Source of the DNA: Fulvimarina sp039652615 | Lineage (GTDB): Bacteria; Pseudomonadota; Alphaproteobacteria; Rhizobiales; Rhizobiaceae | NCBI RefSeq assembly: GCF_039652615.1 | Contig: NZ_JBDJAC010000002.1 | Span: 310,001 to 374,000, forward strand | Direction of reading: 5' to 3' | DNA: 64,000 nucleotides | Shown here: positions 28,989 to 37,920 of the stretch, piece after piece | Layout: every line of letters starts with the position of its first letter | How positions within the stretch are numbered: the first letter of the stretch is position 1 | Made by a program: the position numbers and the translations under genes | Notes under the pieces: model-generated | Told to the model about the DNA's origin: nothing | The model's database searches: none | Seen by the model: the letters and a program-made list of their open reading frames with translations, nothing else

Positions 28989-29873
28989 TCAGCCCTTCGA
29001 CCGCTGCTTGAGGATTTTCGTGCGCTCTTTGAGCGCGGCGTTGCGGCGCTCCAGCGCCTCCGGCGTAAGCTTCACCACGATGCGGTCGCTCACGCGCATA
29101 TCGACGGCAAGGATGTCGCGGCCCAGCAAGTTCTGCTCTCGATCCATACGCGCGACCTCCGACAGTGCCGCGATCGGCTCATTTTCCGGCAGGCGAATCG
29201 TGACCCCATTGTTCAGGGCAAGATCCCATCGCCGGTCTCCGACCCGAACGTAGGCTTTCACGCTTGCGCGAAGCTCGGGAAACTCTTCCATTTCATCGAG
29301 AATTCGCGCTGCGGCCGTGGGCGCGCCCTCGCCCACCACGACCGGAAGAATGTCGAAACGACCCGGCGTGAAGGGCACGATCCGGGTGCCTTCCCGATCG
29401 ACAATCATGAAGCTCTCACCGCTCTGCCAGACGGCATAGGGGCGGTGTTCGATCAAATCGATGCCGATCCGGTTGGGGTAGTATTTCGAAACCGACGCAC
29501 GCTCGATCCAGGGCATCGCCTCGATGCTTTCCTGGGCGAGAGCCGGATCGAGGCTCAGTAGTGTCTGCGCGCCGGTGCCCCAGAGTGCCTGCAGGATATC
29601 GATCTCCGACGTCTCGGTATTGCCGGACACCTCGATCGTCTCGATCGAAAAGCCGAGCGGCATCGCGATGCCGTCGATGACCGCCGTCGTGTGACCGCCG
29701 AGTACGATGCCGTATGTGATCGAACCAGCTACGAGACCGCCGGCGATGAAGCCGAAGCGTGGCAGCCGCAATTCGGCGAGCCGACCCGCGAACTGTTCGA
29801 TTCCCGCCGCCGAGCGGCGCGCCAGTGTCTGCGCCGACCCGAGCGGATTGAAGGAGCGCCTCACCTCTCGCAT
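28989..29873 (-). CDS. ftsQ: cell division protein FtsQ
   Basis: FtsQ is a bitopic divisome protein bridging early and late components. The 294-residue product has a basic cytoplasmic N-terminus, one TM segment (GFIAGGLVAGSITYGIVLGG, about residues 41-60), a POTRA domain starting IETIEVSGNTETSEIDILQA and the beta domain typical of FtsQ (PWIERASVSKYYPNRIGIDL). GAGG lies 7 nt before the ATG. Its start overlaps the end of ddlB by 13 nt, implying translational coupling. Confidence 0.94.
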   Translation of the reverse strand: MREVRRSFNPLGSAQTLARRSAAGIEQFAGRLAELRLPRFGFIAGGLVAGSITYGIVLGGHTTAVIDGIAMPLGFSIETIEVSGNTETSEIDILQALWGTGAQTLLSLDPALAQESIEAMPWIERASVSKYYPNRIGIDLIEHRPYAVWQSGESFMIVDREGTRIVPFTPGRFDILPVVVGEGAPTAAARILDEMEEFPELRASVKAYVRVGDRRWDLALNNGVTIRLPENEPIAALSEVARMDREQNLLGRDILAVDMRVSDRIVVKLTPEALERRNAALKERTKILKQRSKG

Positions 29874-30784
29874 GACGCATCCTCCACCATCCAGCGCAGC
29901 AGTTCGCCGAAGCTGTGGCCGGCTTTCGCCGCGATGTCCGGCACCAGCGAGACAGGCGTCATGCCGGGCTGCGTGTTGATTTCGAGCCAGGCGATCTCGC
30001 CGCCGGCGCCGAAGCGGTCGTCATATCTAAAGTCGGAACGCGTAACGCCCCGGCATCCGATGGCGCGATGGGCGAGCAGCGACCATTCCTGGACCTTGCG
30101 GGCCACATCGGAAGGGATGTCAGCCGGCACGATGTGGACGGAGCCGCCATCGGAATATTTCGAGTCGTAATCGTAGAAGGCGTGACCCTCCGTCGTGATC
30201 TCGCAGACATCGAGGGCCACATCGCCCATCACGGCGCAGGTCAGTTCGCGGCCATGCACGAACTGCTCGACGAGCACGTCGTCGCCGAAGGTCCATTCGG
30301 GCGATGAGAGCGATTGCGGCGGATGCGACTGGTTCTCGCGCACGATGATGACGCCGAAGCTCGAACCTTCCGCGATCGGCTTGATCACGTATGGCGGGCT
30401 GTAGGGGTGCTTGTCGAAGATGTCCTGGCGCTTGATCACCTTGCCCTTGGCGACCGGAACGCCAGCCGTCATCGCGACGGTCTTTGCGAGGAGCTTGTTC
30501 ATGGCAAGCGCCGAGGCGGTCACGCCGGAATGGGTGTAGGGGATCTGAAGATATTCGAGGATGCCCTGGATGCGGCCGTCCTCGCCATAAGGCCCGTGCA
30601 GGGCGTTGAAGGCGACATCCGGCTTCAGGTTCGCGAGCGTTTCTGCGATCGACCGATCGACATCGACGCGCGAGACCTGAAAGCCTTCCGCTTCCAGCGC
30701 ATCCGCGCATGCCTCACCCGAGCGCAGGCTCACCGGCCGCTCGGAGGAAAAACCGCCCATCAGTACCGCGACATGCTTGGCCAT
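29861..30784 (-). CDS. ddlB: D-alanine--D-alanine ligase
   Basis: Ddl makes D-Ala-D-Ala for peptidoglycan precursors. The 307-residue ATP-grasp enzyme shows ALHGPYGEDGRIQGILE, GVTASALAMNKLLAK, GVTRSDFRYDDR and the metal-binding LEINTQPGMTPVSLVPD. These are diagnostic and complete. It is the first gene of the ddlB-ftsQ-ftsA-ftsZ string. The murB and murC genes that usually precede ddlB in this order are not upstream here: 30785-31391 is non-coding and then glyS begins. The promoter must therefore lie in that gap or within the repeat element there. Confidence 0.95.
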   Translation of the reverse strand: MAKHVAVLMGGFSSERPVSLRSGEACADALEAEGFQVSRVDVDRSIAETLANLKPDVAFNALHGPYGEDGRIQGILEYLQIPYTHSGVTASALAMNKLLAKTVAMTAGVPVAKGKVIKRQDIFDKHPYSPPYVIKPIAEGSSFGVIIVRENQSHPPQSLSSPEWTFGDDVLVEQFVHGRELTCAVMGDVALDVCEITTEGHAFYDYDSKYSDGGSVHIVPADIPSDVARKVQEWSLLAHRAIGCRGVTRSDFRYDDRFGAGGEIAWLEINTQPGMTPVSLVPDIAAKAGHSFGELLRWMVEDASCER

Positions 30785-31391
30785 CGGTTACCAAAACCCC
30801 TGCATTCAAGTTCGAAATGACCATCGCAGGGATTTGGTTAAGCGGTGGTTAACGCGCGCAATTTGTGGAAAGGTCTAGGAAACGATCCTCAATGAAATCT
30901 TATGAAGACGCTTTTCTGTTGCAGCCGCGCAGCACTGTTGCAGTTGGGGCGCAATAGATCGCTCGATCAGGACGCATATTCGCTCGCAGCCGATGGCAGG
31001 TGCGACAGAGCATGCGCCGAAAGCTTCGGAAATAAGCGGCATAGGGTCGGCGAGCAGAATATGGGAAAAAGCACGAGTGCCGGCTTTCCGCCCGCTTATA
31101 CCGGCGGACCTTTGAAACCATCGGTTTCATGGGTCGTCGGCAGCCCGAGCGGCGTTTGAGCCGTTTGCCGGGCGTGGATTGACCCAACGGGTCAATTCAT
31201 TCGTCCGGCGGTATTACAGCCTCGCGGGCTGAACACGGTCAAGCGCGGCTTCCGGTCCGGTCAAATGCCCTCGCGCCTCAAGAGCGCATCATCCAAATCG
31301 AATGAATGGTCGATCGGACGAGAGTCCGGAATGCCTCGCAAAATGCCGAGCGACGGGACAAATCGGAACTAAGGATGGAGCGGTGCCGCCC
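30785..31391. other. 607-nt non-coding gap upstream of ddlB
   Basis: Nothing convincing codes for protein here; short plus-strand frames have no ribosome site and no familiar composition. The gap holds the structured repeat at 31100-31214, and the ddlB promoter must lie in it because glyS, on the same strand, ends at 31392. The stretch 30785-30900 is comparatively AT-rich and is the most likely promoter zone. Confidence 0.5.
31100..31214 (-). repeat. 115-bp structured intergenic repeat, copy 1
   Basis: Read on the minus strand this copy differs from the one at 48674-48788 at only 4 of 115 positions by my hand alignment. Internal palindromes are GAAACC-ATC-GGTTTC (plus strand) and TTGACCC-GTT-GGGTCAA (minus strand), with further GC-rich pairing between them. 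The outer ends carry imperfect inverted CCGGCGGAC/CCGCCGGAC sequence. It lies in the ddlB-glyS gap. It resembles the small palindromic intergenic elements known from Rhizobiales, but I cannot match it to a named family. Confidence 0.85.
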
Positions 31392-33584
31392 CTACCCAGA
31401 GATCTTCGAGAAGTCGGCGACCTTCTCGCAGGCCGCACGAATGCGGGCGAGAAGCGCGAGGCGATTGGCCCGCACGGTTTCGTCCTCTGCGTTGACGAGA
31501 ACCTTGTCGAAGAAGGCGTCCACCGGAGCGCGTAGCTTGGAAAGCCCCGCCATCGCCTGCCCGTAGTCGCGCGTCTCCAATGCCTCGGCGACCTCGATCT
31601 CCGCCCGGTCGATCGCGCCGGCAAGCACTTTTTCCTCATGCTCGCCGTTCGCAGCGATCCAGTCGGCGTCGAATTCGGCGCCGATCGTCGTGCCCTTCTT
31701 TTCCTCGGCGGCGAGGATGTTGGCCGCACGCCGATAGCCGGCGAGAAGGTTCTGCCCGTCTTCGGTGCCGAGAAATGCACCAAGCGCCTCGACGCGGCGC
31801 GTGATGTCGAGAAGGTCGTCATTCGCCTGATCGCCGGAGCCAGAGAGGACAGCATCGACGAGGTCGTGGCGCGCACCGGAGTCGCGGAGCTGCACTTTCA
31901 GGCGGTCGTGGAAGAAGGCGAGGAGATCATCGGGAATGTCGAATTTGCCGAAATTCAGCACCAACCGGTTCTCGACCAGAATCCGAATCGCGCCCAGCGC
32001 CGCGCGCCTCAACGCATACGGGTCCTTGCTCCCCGTCGGCTTCTCGTCGATCGCCCAGAAGCCCACCAGCATGTCGAGCTTGTCGGCGAGCGCAACGCAG
32101 ATCGCGACCGGATCGCGCGGCACCTGATCGCCGGGGCCGAGGGGCTTGTAATGCTCCTCGATCGCCGCCTGGACGGACGGATGCTCGCCCTGAAGCTCTG
32201 CGTAATAGCGCCCCATCAGGCCCTGAAGCTCGGGAAATTCGCCGACCGCCTCCGTCGGCAGATCGGCCTTGGAGAGCACCGCCGCACGGCGCACCGTGCT
32301 TCTCAATTCGCCCGCTGCGAACGCATCTTCGCTGGTCGCAACGCCATTGCCGGTGACCTGCGCCGCAATCTCACCGGCGATCGCCTCGGCCAGCGCCGCG
32401 ATGCGCTGCACGCGCTCCCCTTGCGTGCCAAGCTTGGCGTGGAAGGTCACACCGAGCGCATCGAGCTTCGCCATCCGCTGGTCGAGCGGTTTTGAAAGAT
32501 CGAGCCTGAACGTTTCCGCCGAGGATTTGAGACTCTCAAGATCCGGCAGGTCGGCCTGATCGGTTTCCCAGAAATAGAGCGCGTCCGACAGCCGGGCCCG
32601 CACGACCTTGCCGTTGCCCCGCGCGATCTCCTCGCCCCCATCGCTCGCCTCGATATTCGAGATGAGCACGAAGTGATTGGAGAGTTTATTGTCGGAACCG
32701 ACCGGCCGCGTGACGAAGCACTTCTGGTTCACCTTGATGGTGAGCTGGATCACCTCGGGCGGAATCGCGAGGAAGGCCTCGTCGAACGTGCCCATCAGCA
32801 CGACCGGCCATTCGACCAGCCCGGACACCTCTTCCAGCAGCGCCTCGTCCGGCACCACTTCCAGTCCCAGCGCGAAGGCGCGGTTCTCAGCGTCGGTGCG
32901 GATCATGTCCTTCCGGCGCTCGGCATCGAGGATCACATGGGCCTTTTCCAGCTTGTCGACATAGTCGTCGAAGCGGCGCACAGTGAATGGCTCGGGCGCA
33001 TGAAAGCGGTGGCCCGCCGTCATATTCCAGGAACGAATGCCGGAAATCTCGAAGTCGACGACCACCGGCTCCTCGGTCTCAGGACCGAAGGTGCAGAGGA
33101 TCGACTGGAGCGGCCGCACCCAGCGCATCGAGCCCGGTTCGCGCGAGGCCGGGCCCCAGCGCATCGACTTCGGCCAGGGGAAGTTGCGGATGATGCCGGG
33201 CATCACCTCCGCGATGATCTCTTCGGCCGGGCGGCCGGGCTTCTTGATGACCGCGACGTAGAAATCGCCCTTCTTCGGATCCGAACGCGTCTCGGCCTCC
33301 TCGATGGACGAAAGGCCGGCCCCACGCAAAAAGCCCTGGATCGCCTTTTCCGGCGCATCGGTGCGCGGGCCCTTGCGCTCCTCGCTCACATCCTTCGAGG
33401 CCGCATCTACACCGCGAACGTCCAGCGTCAGCCGGCGCGGCGTCCAGTATTCCCGCGCGCCCTCATAAGTGAGGCCGGCTTCGACCAGCGCATCGGTGAC
33501 GAGCTTTTTGAGGTCTCCCGCCGCCTTGCGCTGCATGCGGGCAGGAATTTCCTCGGAGCGAAGTTCGAGAAGAAGGTCGGGCAT
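31392..33584 (-). CDS. glyS: glycyl-tRNA synthetase beta subunit
   Basis: GlyS is the large tRNA-binding subunit of the heterotetrameric bacterial GlyRS. The 730-residue protein begins MPDLLLELRSEEIPARM, the conserved GlyS N-terminus. It contains FSWLEIG-like elements of the family (LRSEEIPA, KSMRWGP, VNQKCFV) and a C-terminal DALR-type anticodon-binding helical domain. ATG 33584 is chosen for this conserved N-terminus; the upstream in-frame residues are not supported. Unusually, glyS is separated from glyQ by a zinc metallopeptidase gene, though all three run in the same direction. Confidence 0.95.
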   Translation of the reverse strand: MPDLLLELRSEEIPARMQRKAAGDLKKLVTDALVEAGLTYEGAREYWTPRRLTLDVRGVDAASKDVSEERKGPRTDAPEKAIQGFLRGAGLSSIEEAETRSDPKKGDFYVAVIKKPGRPAEEIIAEVMPGIIRNFPWPKSMRWGPASREPGSMRWVRPLQSILCTFGPETEEPVVVDFEISGIRSWNMTAGHRFHAPEPFTVRRFDDYVDKLEKAHVILDAERRKDMIRTDAENRAFALGLEVVPDEALLEEVSGLVEWPVVLMGTFDEAFLAIPPEVIQLTIKVNQKCFVTRPVGSDNKLSNHFVLISNIEASDGGEEIARGNGKVVRARLSDALYFWETDQADLPDLESLKSSAETFRLDLSKPLDQRMAKLDALGVTFHAKLGTQGERVQRIAALAEAIAGEIAAQVTGNGVATSEDAFAAGELRSTVRRAAVLSKADLPTEAVGEFPELQGLMGRYYAELQGEHPSVQAAIEEHYKPLGPGDQVPRDPVAICVALADKLDMLVGFWAIDEKPTGSKDPYALRRAALGAIRILVENRLVLNFGKFDIPDDLLAFFHDRLKVQLRDSGARHDLVDAVLSGSGDQANDDLLDITRRVEALGAFLGTEDGQNLLAGYRRAANILAAEEKKGTTIGAEFDADWIAANGEHEEKVLAGAIDRAEIEVAEALETRDYGQAMAGLSKLRAPVDAFFDKVLVNAEDETVRANRLALLARIRAACEKVADFSKISG

Positions 33585-33736
33585 TATCAGAAGTCTATCT
33601 CGTTGAGTGCGCCGCCTTGCACCACGGCATTCGGGCGAATGCAAGCTTCAGCCTGGAAGAACAAACGAAAGTGGCTCACCAACCCAGATGCGCGGCATGA
33701 TCGAGTCACGCGGCGATCTTTTAAATTGAGCCGATC

Positions 33737-34651
33737 CTATATCCTTCCCTCCAGCGTATCGCATGCGCCGAAATCGCCGGTCTCATAGCCGCGCTTGAAC
33801 CATGTCTGCCGCTGCTCCGAAGTGCCGTGGGTAAAGCTGTCCGGCACCACGGTGCCCTGGCTGCGGCGCTGCAGGGTGTCGTCGCCGATCTGGAAGGCGG
33901 CATTCAGCGCCTCGTCGATATCGCCCGGCTCTACAAAGCCGGCGGCGCGCGTCTCGTGCGCCCAGATGCCGGCGTAACAATCGGCCTGCAGCTCGACACG
34001 CACCGACAGCGCGTTCGCCTCATCCTGCGGCAAGGTGCGCCGGGCCTCGTTCAACTGACCGAGAACGCCGGTGAGGTTCTGGATGTGATGGCCCACCTCA
34101 TGGGCAACGACATAGGCCTGCGCGAAGTCGCCCGGCGCGTTGAGCTGCTGCTGAAGCTGATCGAAGAAGGAAAGGTCGATATAGAGCTTCCGGTCACTCG
34201 GGCAGTAGAACGGGCCGGTCGCAGCGCCCGCGATTCCGCAGGCGGACTGGACGCGGCTGTTGAAGAGAACCAGCGTCGGCTCGGGATAGGTCTCCCCGGC
34301 CTCCTGGAAGCGGCGCCCCCAGACATCCTCGGTATCGGCGAGAACCGTCGCGACGAAGTCGTCCGTCTCGCCCGGCGTCGACTGAACGCCGCCGCCTGAC
34401 GGGCCTGTCTGGCTTGTCTGATAGCTGCCCTGCCCGCCCGGATCACCGCCGAGCAGCGCGATCGGATTGATGCCGAAGACGAACCAAGCGATTGCGCCGA
34501 CGATGATCAGTCCGACGAGGCCGCCGCCGGACTTGACCGGGATGCGCAGCCCGCCGCCACCGCCTCGCCGGAATCCGCCGGGCGAAAAGCCGCCGCCGCT
34601 ACCTCGCCGATCCTCGATATTGCTCGACTGTCTCCGTCCGCGCCAGCGCAT
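33737..34651 (-). CDS. ypfJ: neutral zinc metallopeptidase, YpfJ family
   Basis: The 304-residue product has a basic Gly-rich cytoplasmic N-terminus, one TM segment (GLVGLIIVGAIAWFVFGI, ~residues 45-62) and a putative metallopeptidase domain with zinc motif HEVGHHIQN; a downstream Glu in VELQADCYAGIWAH is the likely third ligand. The family is found in many Gram-negatives and its substrate is not established. The motif set (YCPSDRKLYIDLSFF, ELQADCYAG) is diagnostic. It sits between glyQ (139 nt) and glyS (152 nt) on the same strand, an uncommon position. Confidence 0.88.
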   Translation of the reverse strand: MRWRGRRQSSNIEDRRGSGGGFSPGGFRRGGGGGLRIPVKSGGGLVGLIIVGAIAWFVFGINPIALLGGDPGGQGSYQTSQTGPSGGGVQSTPGETDDFVATVLADTEDVWGRRFQEAGETYPEPTLVLFNSRVQSACGIAGAATGPFYCPSDRKLYIDLSFFDQLQQQLNAPGDFAQAYVVAHEVGHHIQNLTGVLGQLNEARRTLPQDEANALSVRVELQADCYAGIWAHETRAAGFVEPGDIDEALNAAFQIGDDTLQRRSQGTVVPDSFTHGTSEQRQTWFKRGYETGDFGACDTLEGRI

Positions 34652-34790
34652 ATACGTCTTGCTCCTGTTGATCGGAGAGACATTTGCGCAGCGCGAGATA
34701 AGTCAATATGAGGATCGAGCGCTTTCAGGGTTCTTTGAGATGCCCGTCAGCCTGCGGATCGCCCTTCGGTTCGGCCTCCTTAAAACAGGA

Positions 34791-35789
34791 TCAGGCCGCC
34801 GCGTCCCCGGCTTTCAGGTTCGCCCCACCCGCGTCCGTCATGAGGAACGCCTCGCCGCACTGACGCGCAAGGTTGCGCACGCGCAAGATATAGCTCTGGC
34901 GCTCGGTGACGGAGATCACGCCGCGCGCATCGAGCAGGTTGAAGGCGTGGGAGGCCTTGATGCATTGATCATAGGCCGGGAGCACGCATTTGTGCAGCGA
35001 AGCCGTCCCGCCCAAAGCCCCCATTTCGGAAACATTGTCGTTGCCCGCCTCTGTCGGCGCGCCGGCCTTCAGGATCGCGGCGCACTGGCGCTCGGCCTCG
35101 TCGAAATGCCGGTGAAGGATCTCGGTATCGGCCATCTCGAAATTATAGCGTGAATATTCCTGCTCGGCCTGCAGGAACACATCGCCATAGGTGACCTTTT
35201 CCGCGCCCTCACGGCCGTTGAAATTGAGATCGTAGACATTGTCGACGTTCTGCACATACATCGCGAGGCGTTCGAGACCGTAGGTCAGTTCGCCGGCGAC
35301 CGGCGCGCATTCGATACCGCAGACCTGCTGGAAATAGGTGAACTGGGACACCTCCATGCCATCGCACCAGCATTCCCAGCCAAGCCCCCAGGCGCCCAGC
35401 GTCGGGCTTTCCCAGTCGTCCTCCACGAAGCGGATATCGTGGAGTAGCGGATCGATGCCGATCGCCTTCAGGGAGCCAAGATAAAGCTCCTGAAGGTTCG
35501 AAGGGTTCGGCTTCAGGATCACCTGATACTGGTAGTAATGCTGGAGACGGTTCGGATTCTCGCCATAGCGCCCGTCTTTCGGGCGGCGGGACGGCTGGAC
35601 ATAGGCCGCGTTCCAGGGCTTGAGCCCGAGCGCCCGAAGGGTGGTTGCCGGATGAAAGGTGCCAGCCCCCACTTCCATGTCATAAGGCTGGAGCACGACG
35701 CAGCCGTAATCGGCCCAATAGCGGTGCAGCGTCAGGATCAGCGCCTGAAAGGAGCGGCGCGGGTCCATGTGGGGGGCCAGATCGGACAT
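34791..35789 (-). CDS. glyQ: glycyl-tRNA synthetase alpha subunit
   Basis: GlyQ is the catalytic class II subunit of GlyRS. The 332-residue protein shows SFQALILTLHRYWADYGCVV, QPYDMEVGAGTFHPAT, YVQPSRRPKDGRYGENPNR and GLERLAMYVQ, all typical of GlyQ. The start is uncertain: ATG 35789 gives MSDLAPHMDP, a GTG nine codons upstream (35816) is also open, and ATG 35768 would begin at MDPRRSF; none has a strong ribosome site. Its partner glyS lies downstream beyond ypfJ. Confidence 0.94.
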   Translation of the reverse strand: MSDLAPHMDPRRSFQALILTLHRYWADYGCVVLQPYDMEVGAGTFHPATTLRALGLKPWNAAYVQPSRRPKDGRYGENPNRLQHYYQYQVILKPNPSNLQELYLGSLKAIGIDPLLHDIRFVEDDWESPTLGAWGLGWECWCDGMEVSQFTYFQQVCGIECAPVAGELTYGLERLAMYVQNVDNVYDLNFNGREGAEKVTYGDVFLQAEQEYSRYNFEMADTEILHRHFDEAERQCAAILKAGAPTEAGNDNVSEMGALGGTASLHKCVLPAYDQCIKASHAFNLLDARGVISVTERQSYILRVRNLARQCGEAFLMTDAGGANLKAGDAAA

Positions 35790-35935
35790 AAAGAGCAGGC
35801 TTTCTTCGGGCTTCACAAGCGACGGTCACGACGCCGCGTTCATCACGCGAGTTGCCACGGGGGAGCGCGCATGGTCAAGCTGGCCCCGCCCGCGCAAGCC
35901 GGCTTCATCGGCCTCGCAACGCGAAGTTTGACCGT

Positions 35936-36181
35936 TCAGCCCGGATGCTTGGGCTCTCGCGTCAAAGTCAGATAAAGCGAGTGCACACTTCCCGGCAAAT
36001 AGCCGAACATCGTCAAAACCACGTTGAGCCAGAAATGGCCGGAAAAGCCGACAGCCCGCCATGCACCGAAAGGCGGGATCAGGAAGCCGATGACAAGTGT
36101 GACGAGACGCAAGATCTTAATCCAATCGAGATTGTTGATATTGTGATCAACGGATCTCGACGGATGCGGTTGCTGCTTCAA
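35936..36181 (-). CDS. Pmp3/YqaE-family small membrane proteolipid
   Basis: The 81-residue product has two TM segments joined by the family motif: LVTLVIGFLIPPFGAWRAVG then FWLNVVLTMFGYLPGSVHSL. This matches Pmp3/YqaE proteins, which are stress-linked small membrane proteins thought to influence membrane potential. The start is not clear: the longest reading begins with TTG at 36181 and adds ~25 hydrophilic residues before the first TM; canonical members begin only a few residues before it, so a non-ATG start inside is possible. It lies between glyQ and a small anchored protein. Confidence 0.75.
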   Translation of the reverse strand: MKQQPHPSRSVDHNINNLDWIKILRLVTLVIGFLIPPFGAWRAVGFSGHFWLNVVLTMFGYLPGSVHSLYLTLTREPKHPG

Positions 36182-36215
36182 AAAGTTAGGCGCCGATGGA
36201 GCTTGCCGTTGAGCG

Positions 36216-36410
36216 TCAGTCTTTCTTCACCCGGTAGACCCCGTCCGCCCCGCGCACCAGCGTTCCCTGTGCGCCGGTGCGGGTTTCGGCTTCGGCACGC
36301 CGATTGCGCTCGGAGAGTTGCTCCGCATCGCGCTTCATCTGCTTGTAGCCGTAAAGCGCAGCAGCCCCGACAAGGCTGAGGAGAAGAAACTGGGGCATCA
36401 GATCGATCAC
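36216..36410 (-). CDS. small single-TM hypothetical protein
   Basis: The 64-residue product has an N-terminal TM helix (MPQFLLLSLVGAAALYGYKQ, counting from the Met at residue 5) followed by a charged helix (MKRDAEQLSERNRRAEAE) and a short beta-like end (GTLVRGADGVYRVKKD). I recognise the pattern of a conserved small protein found next to S49 peptidase genes in Hyphomicrobiales, but assign no function. The start is GTG at 36410, or ATG four codons later. It lies 116 nt downstream of the peptidase gene and 34 nt before the Pmp3-like gene. Confidence 0.6.
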   Translation of the reverse strand: MIDLMPQFLLLSLVGAAALYGYKQMKRDAEQLSERNRRAEAETRTGAQGTLVRGADGVYRVKKD

Positions 36411-36526
36411 GTGACGGGTTCCGAATATCGGATAGTATGCGCGCCTGCCGAACCGCCGACAAGCGCTCTTTCATCTATATGGGTGCGCCGAACGCCGCAT
36501 CCGATCACTGAAACCTGAAATTTTCG

Positions 36527-37405
36527 TCAGAGTCCGTAACGGCCCCAGAGTGCGCGCTCTTCCGCCAGCGCATGGATGTGGTCGATCGCGCCAGCGCCGA
36601 TGGCCTGTCCAATCGTTGGTGATCCCATCGAAATCCCGACACCGGGCTTGGCTCGCCCGAACAGACCGGTCTTCGGCGTGTAAAGCTTGGGCTCGGCATT
36701 CTTGCCATAGAGCTCGCGGATCACACCATGCAGATCGCCAAGCCGGTCGATCAGCCCGAGGTCGAGCGCACGGCTCCCCGACCAGAACAGGCCGGTGAAA
36801 AGATCGTCGTGTTCGACAAGCTTCTCCTTGCGGGCGTTCTTCACGAGATCGATGAAGGTGCCGTGCACGTCGAGCTGCAGCGCTTTCAGCCGCTCCACGT
36901 CTTCCGGCTTTTCCGGCTGGAACGGATCGAGCGTCACCTTGTTCTTGCCGGCCGTGTGAACCCGGCGCTCGATGCCGAGCTTGGAGATCGCCTCGACGAA
37001 GCCGAACGAGCCGGACACCACGCCGATGGAGCCGACGATGGAGGACGGATCGGCGGTGATGTCGTCGCCGGCACAGGCGATCATGTAGCCGCCCGAGGCC
37101 GCGACGTCCTCGACGAAGACCAGAACTTTCTTCTTCTTCTCGTCCGCAAGGTCCCGGATACGCTGATAGATCAGGCGCGACTGGACCGGCGAGCCGCCCG
37201 GCGAATTGACGATCACGGCCACGGCCGGCGCACCCTTTTGCCCGAACGCCTTCTCCAGCATCGGCGCGACACCCGCGAGCGACAGGGACTGCCGGCCGAT
37301 CCCGCCGCCCGAAGCCATGATGGCACCCGAAAGGCGCACGGTCGGGATCTCGATCTTCTCCTTGCGGAAACGTTTCGGGACGAATTTCTTCAACAGGTTG
37401 GCCAC
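36527..37405 (-). CDS. sppA: S49-family signal peptide peptidase-like protease (short SppA/SohB form)
   Basis: This is a membrane-associated Ser/Lys-dyad protease that degrades cleaved signal peptides or membrane fragments. The 292-residue single-domain form shows NSPGGSPVQSRLIYQRI, the nucleophile Ser in DVAASGGYMIACAGD and the general-base Lys in HTAGKNKVTLDPF. The start is GTG at 37405 without a strong ribosome site; a longer upstream frame in another register is spurious. The N-terminus is basic with only a weak hydrophobic stretch, so membrane attachment is uncertain. It is the first gene of the minus-strand run leading to glyQ. Confidence 0.85.
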   Translation of the reverse strand: MANLLKKFVPKRFRKEKIEIPTVRLSGAIMASGGGIGRQSLSLAGVAPMLEKAFGQKGAPAVAVIVNSPGGSPVQSRLIYQRIRDLADEKKKKVLVFVEDVAASGGYMIACAGDDITADPSSIVGSIGVVSGSFGFVEAISKLGIERRVHTAGKNKVTLDPFQPEKPEDVERLKALQLDVHGTFIDLVKNARKEKLVEHDDLFTGLFWSGSRALDLGLIDRLGDLHGVIRELYGKNAEPKLYTPKTGLFGRAKPGVGISMGSPTIGQAIGAGAIDHIHALAEERALWGRYGL

Positions 37406-37920
37406 GGTCGTTCACTTTGCTTGAGGTTTGTGCGCTGCAGCGCATGTATGCCCCGCCAAGCCATTCGCAAAGGGCGACGGACAGCGCGCGCCATCGATTC
37501 GCGTTCATCACCGCTTTAACCCTGGGCATCGCTGATGCAGCGTCGGGTTTCATCAGCGCGATGAATGAATTCATCAAAAAAATTGGTCATTATGACTGAA
37601 AATGTCGTTAGCTGGCTTGACCCGCTTGGATTTTGAGCATCCAATCCGTGTGACGAAAATATGACCGAAAAGAGATACCCACTCTTTTCCAGGTCGATCC
37701 AGCGGATGGGCACCGCAACAGGAATAATGACGCAAAATAAAGGCCGCAGGAGATCATCGGACCTTCGCAAGAGAAATACGACAACTTTCAGAAACGCAGG
37801 AGAAACGCTTCCAATACTCGGGCAAGTGAAACCTGACGCTCATTCACACGGACAATCCGGCACCTTCATCATGACCGCCGGAGAGCAGACGTGTAGTTTT
37901 ACCTTTCGAAAGGAGCTCTC
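37406..37920. promoter_or_regulatory. divergent intergenic region between sppA and uspA
   Basis: This 515-nt region is more AT-rich than its flanks and must hold the promoters of the divergent sppA and uspA genes. I see no convincing coding frame. At 37549-37575 there are three alternating half-sites, TTCATC, GATGAAT and ATTCATC, forming overlapping inverted repeats that could be an operator. A strong ribosome site (AAAGGAG) lies at the right end just before uspA. Confidence 0.45.

Noticed and set aside
36471..37577. Long minus-strand frame covering sppA in another register
   Set aside because: It overlaps the S49 peptidase gene, has unnatural composition and no motifs.
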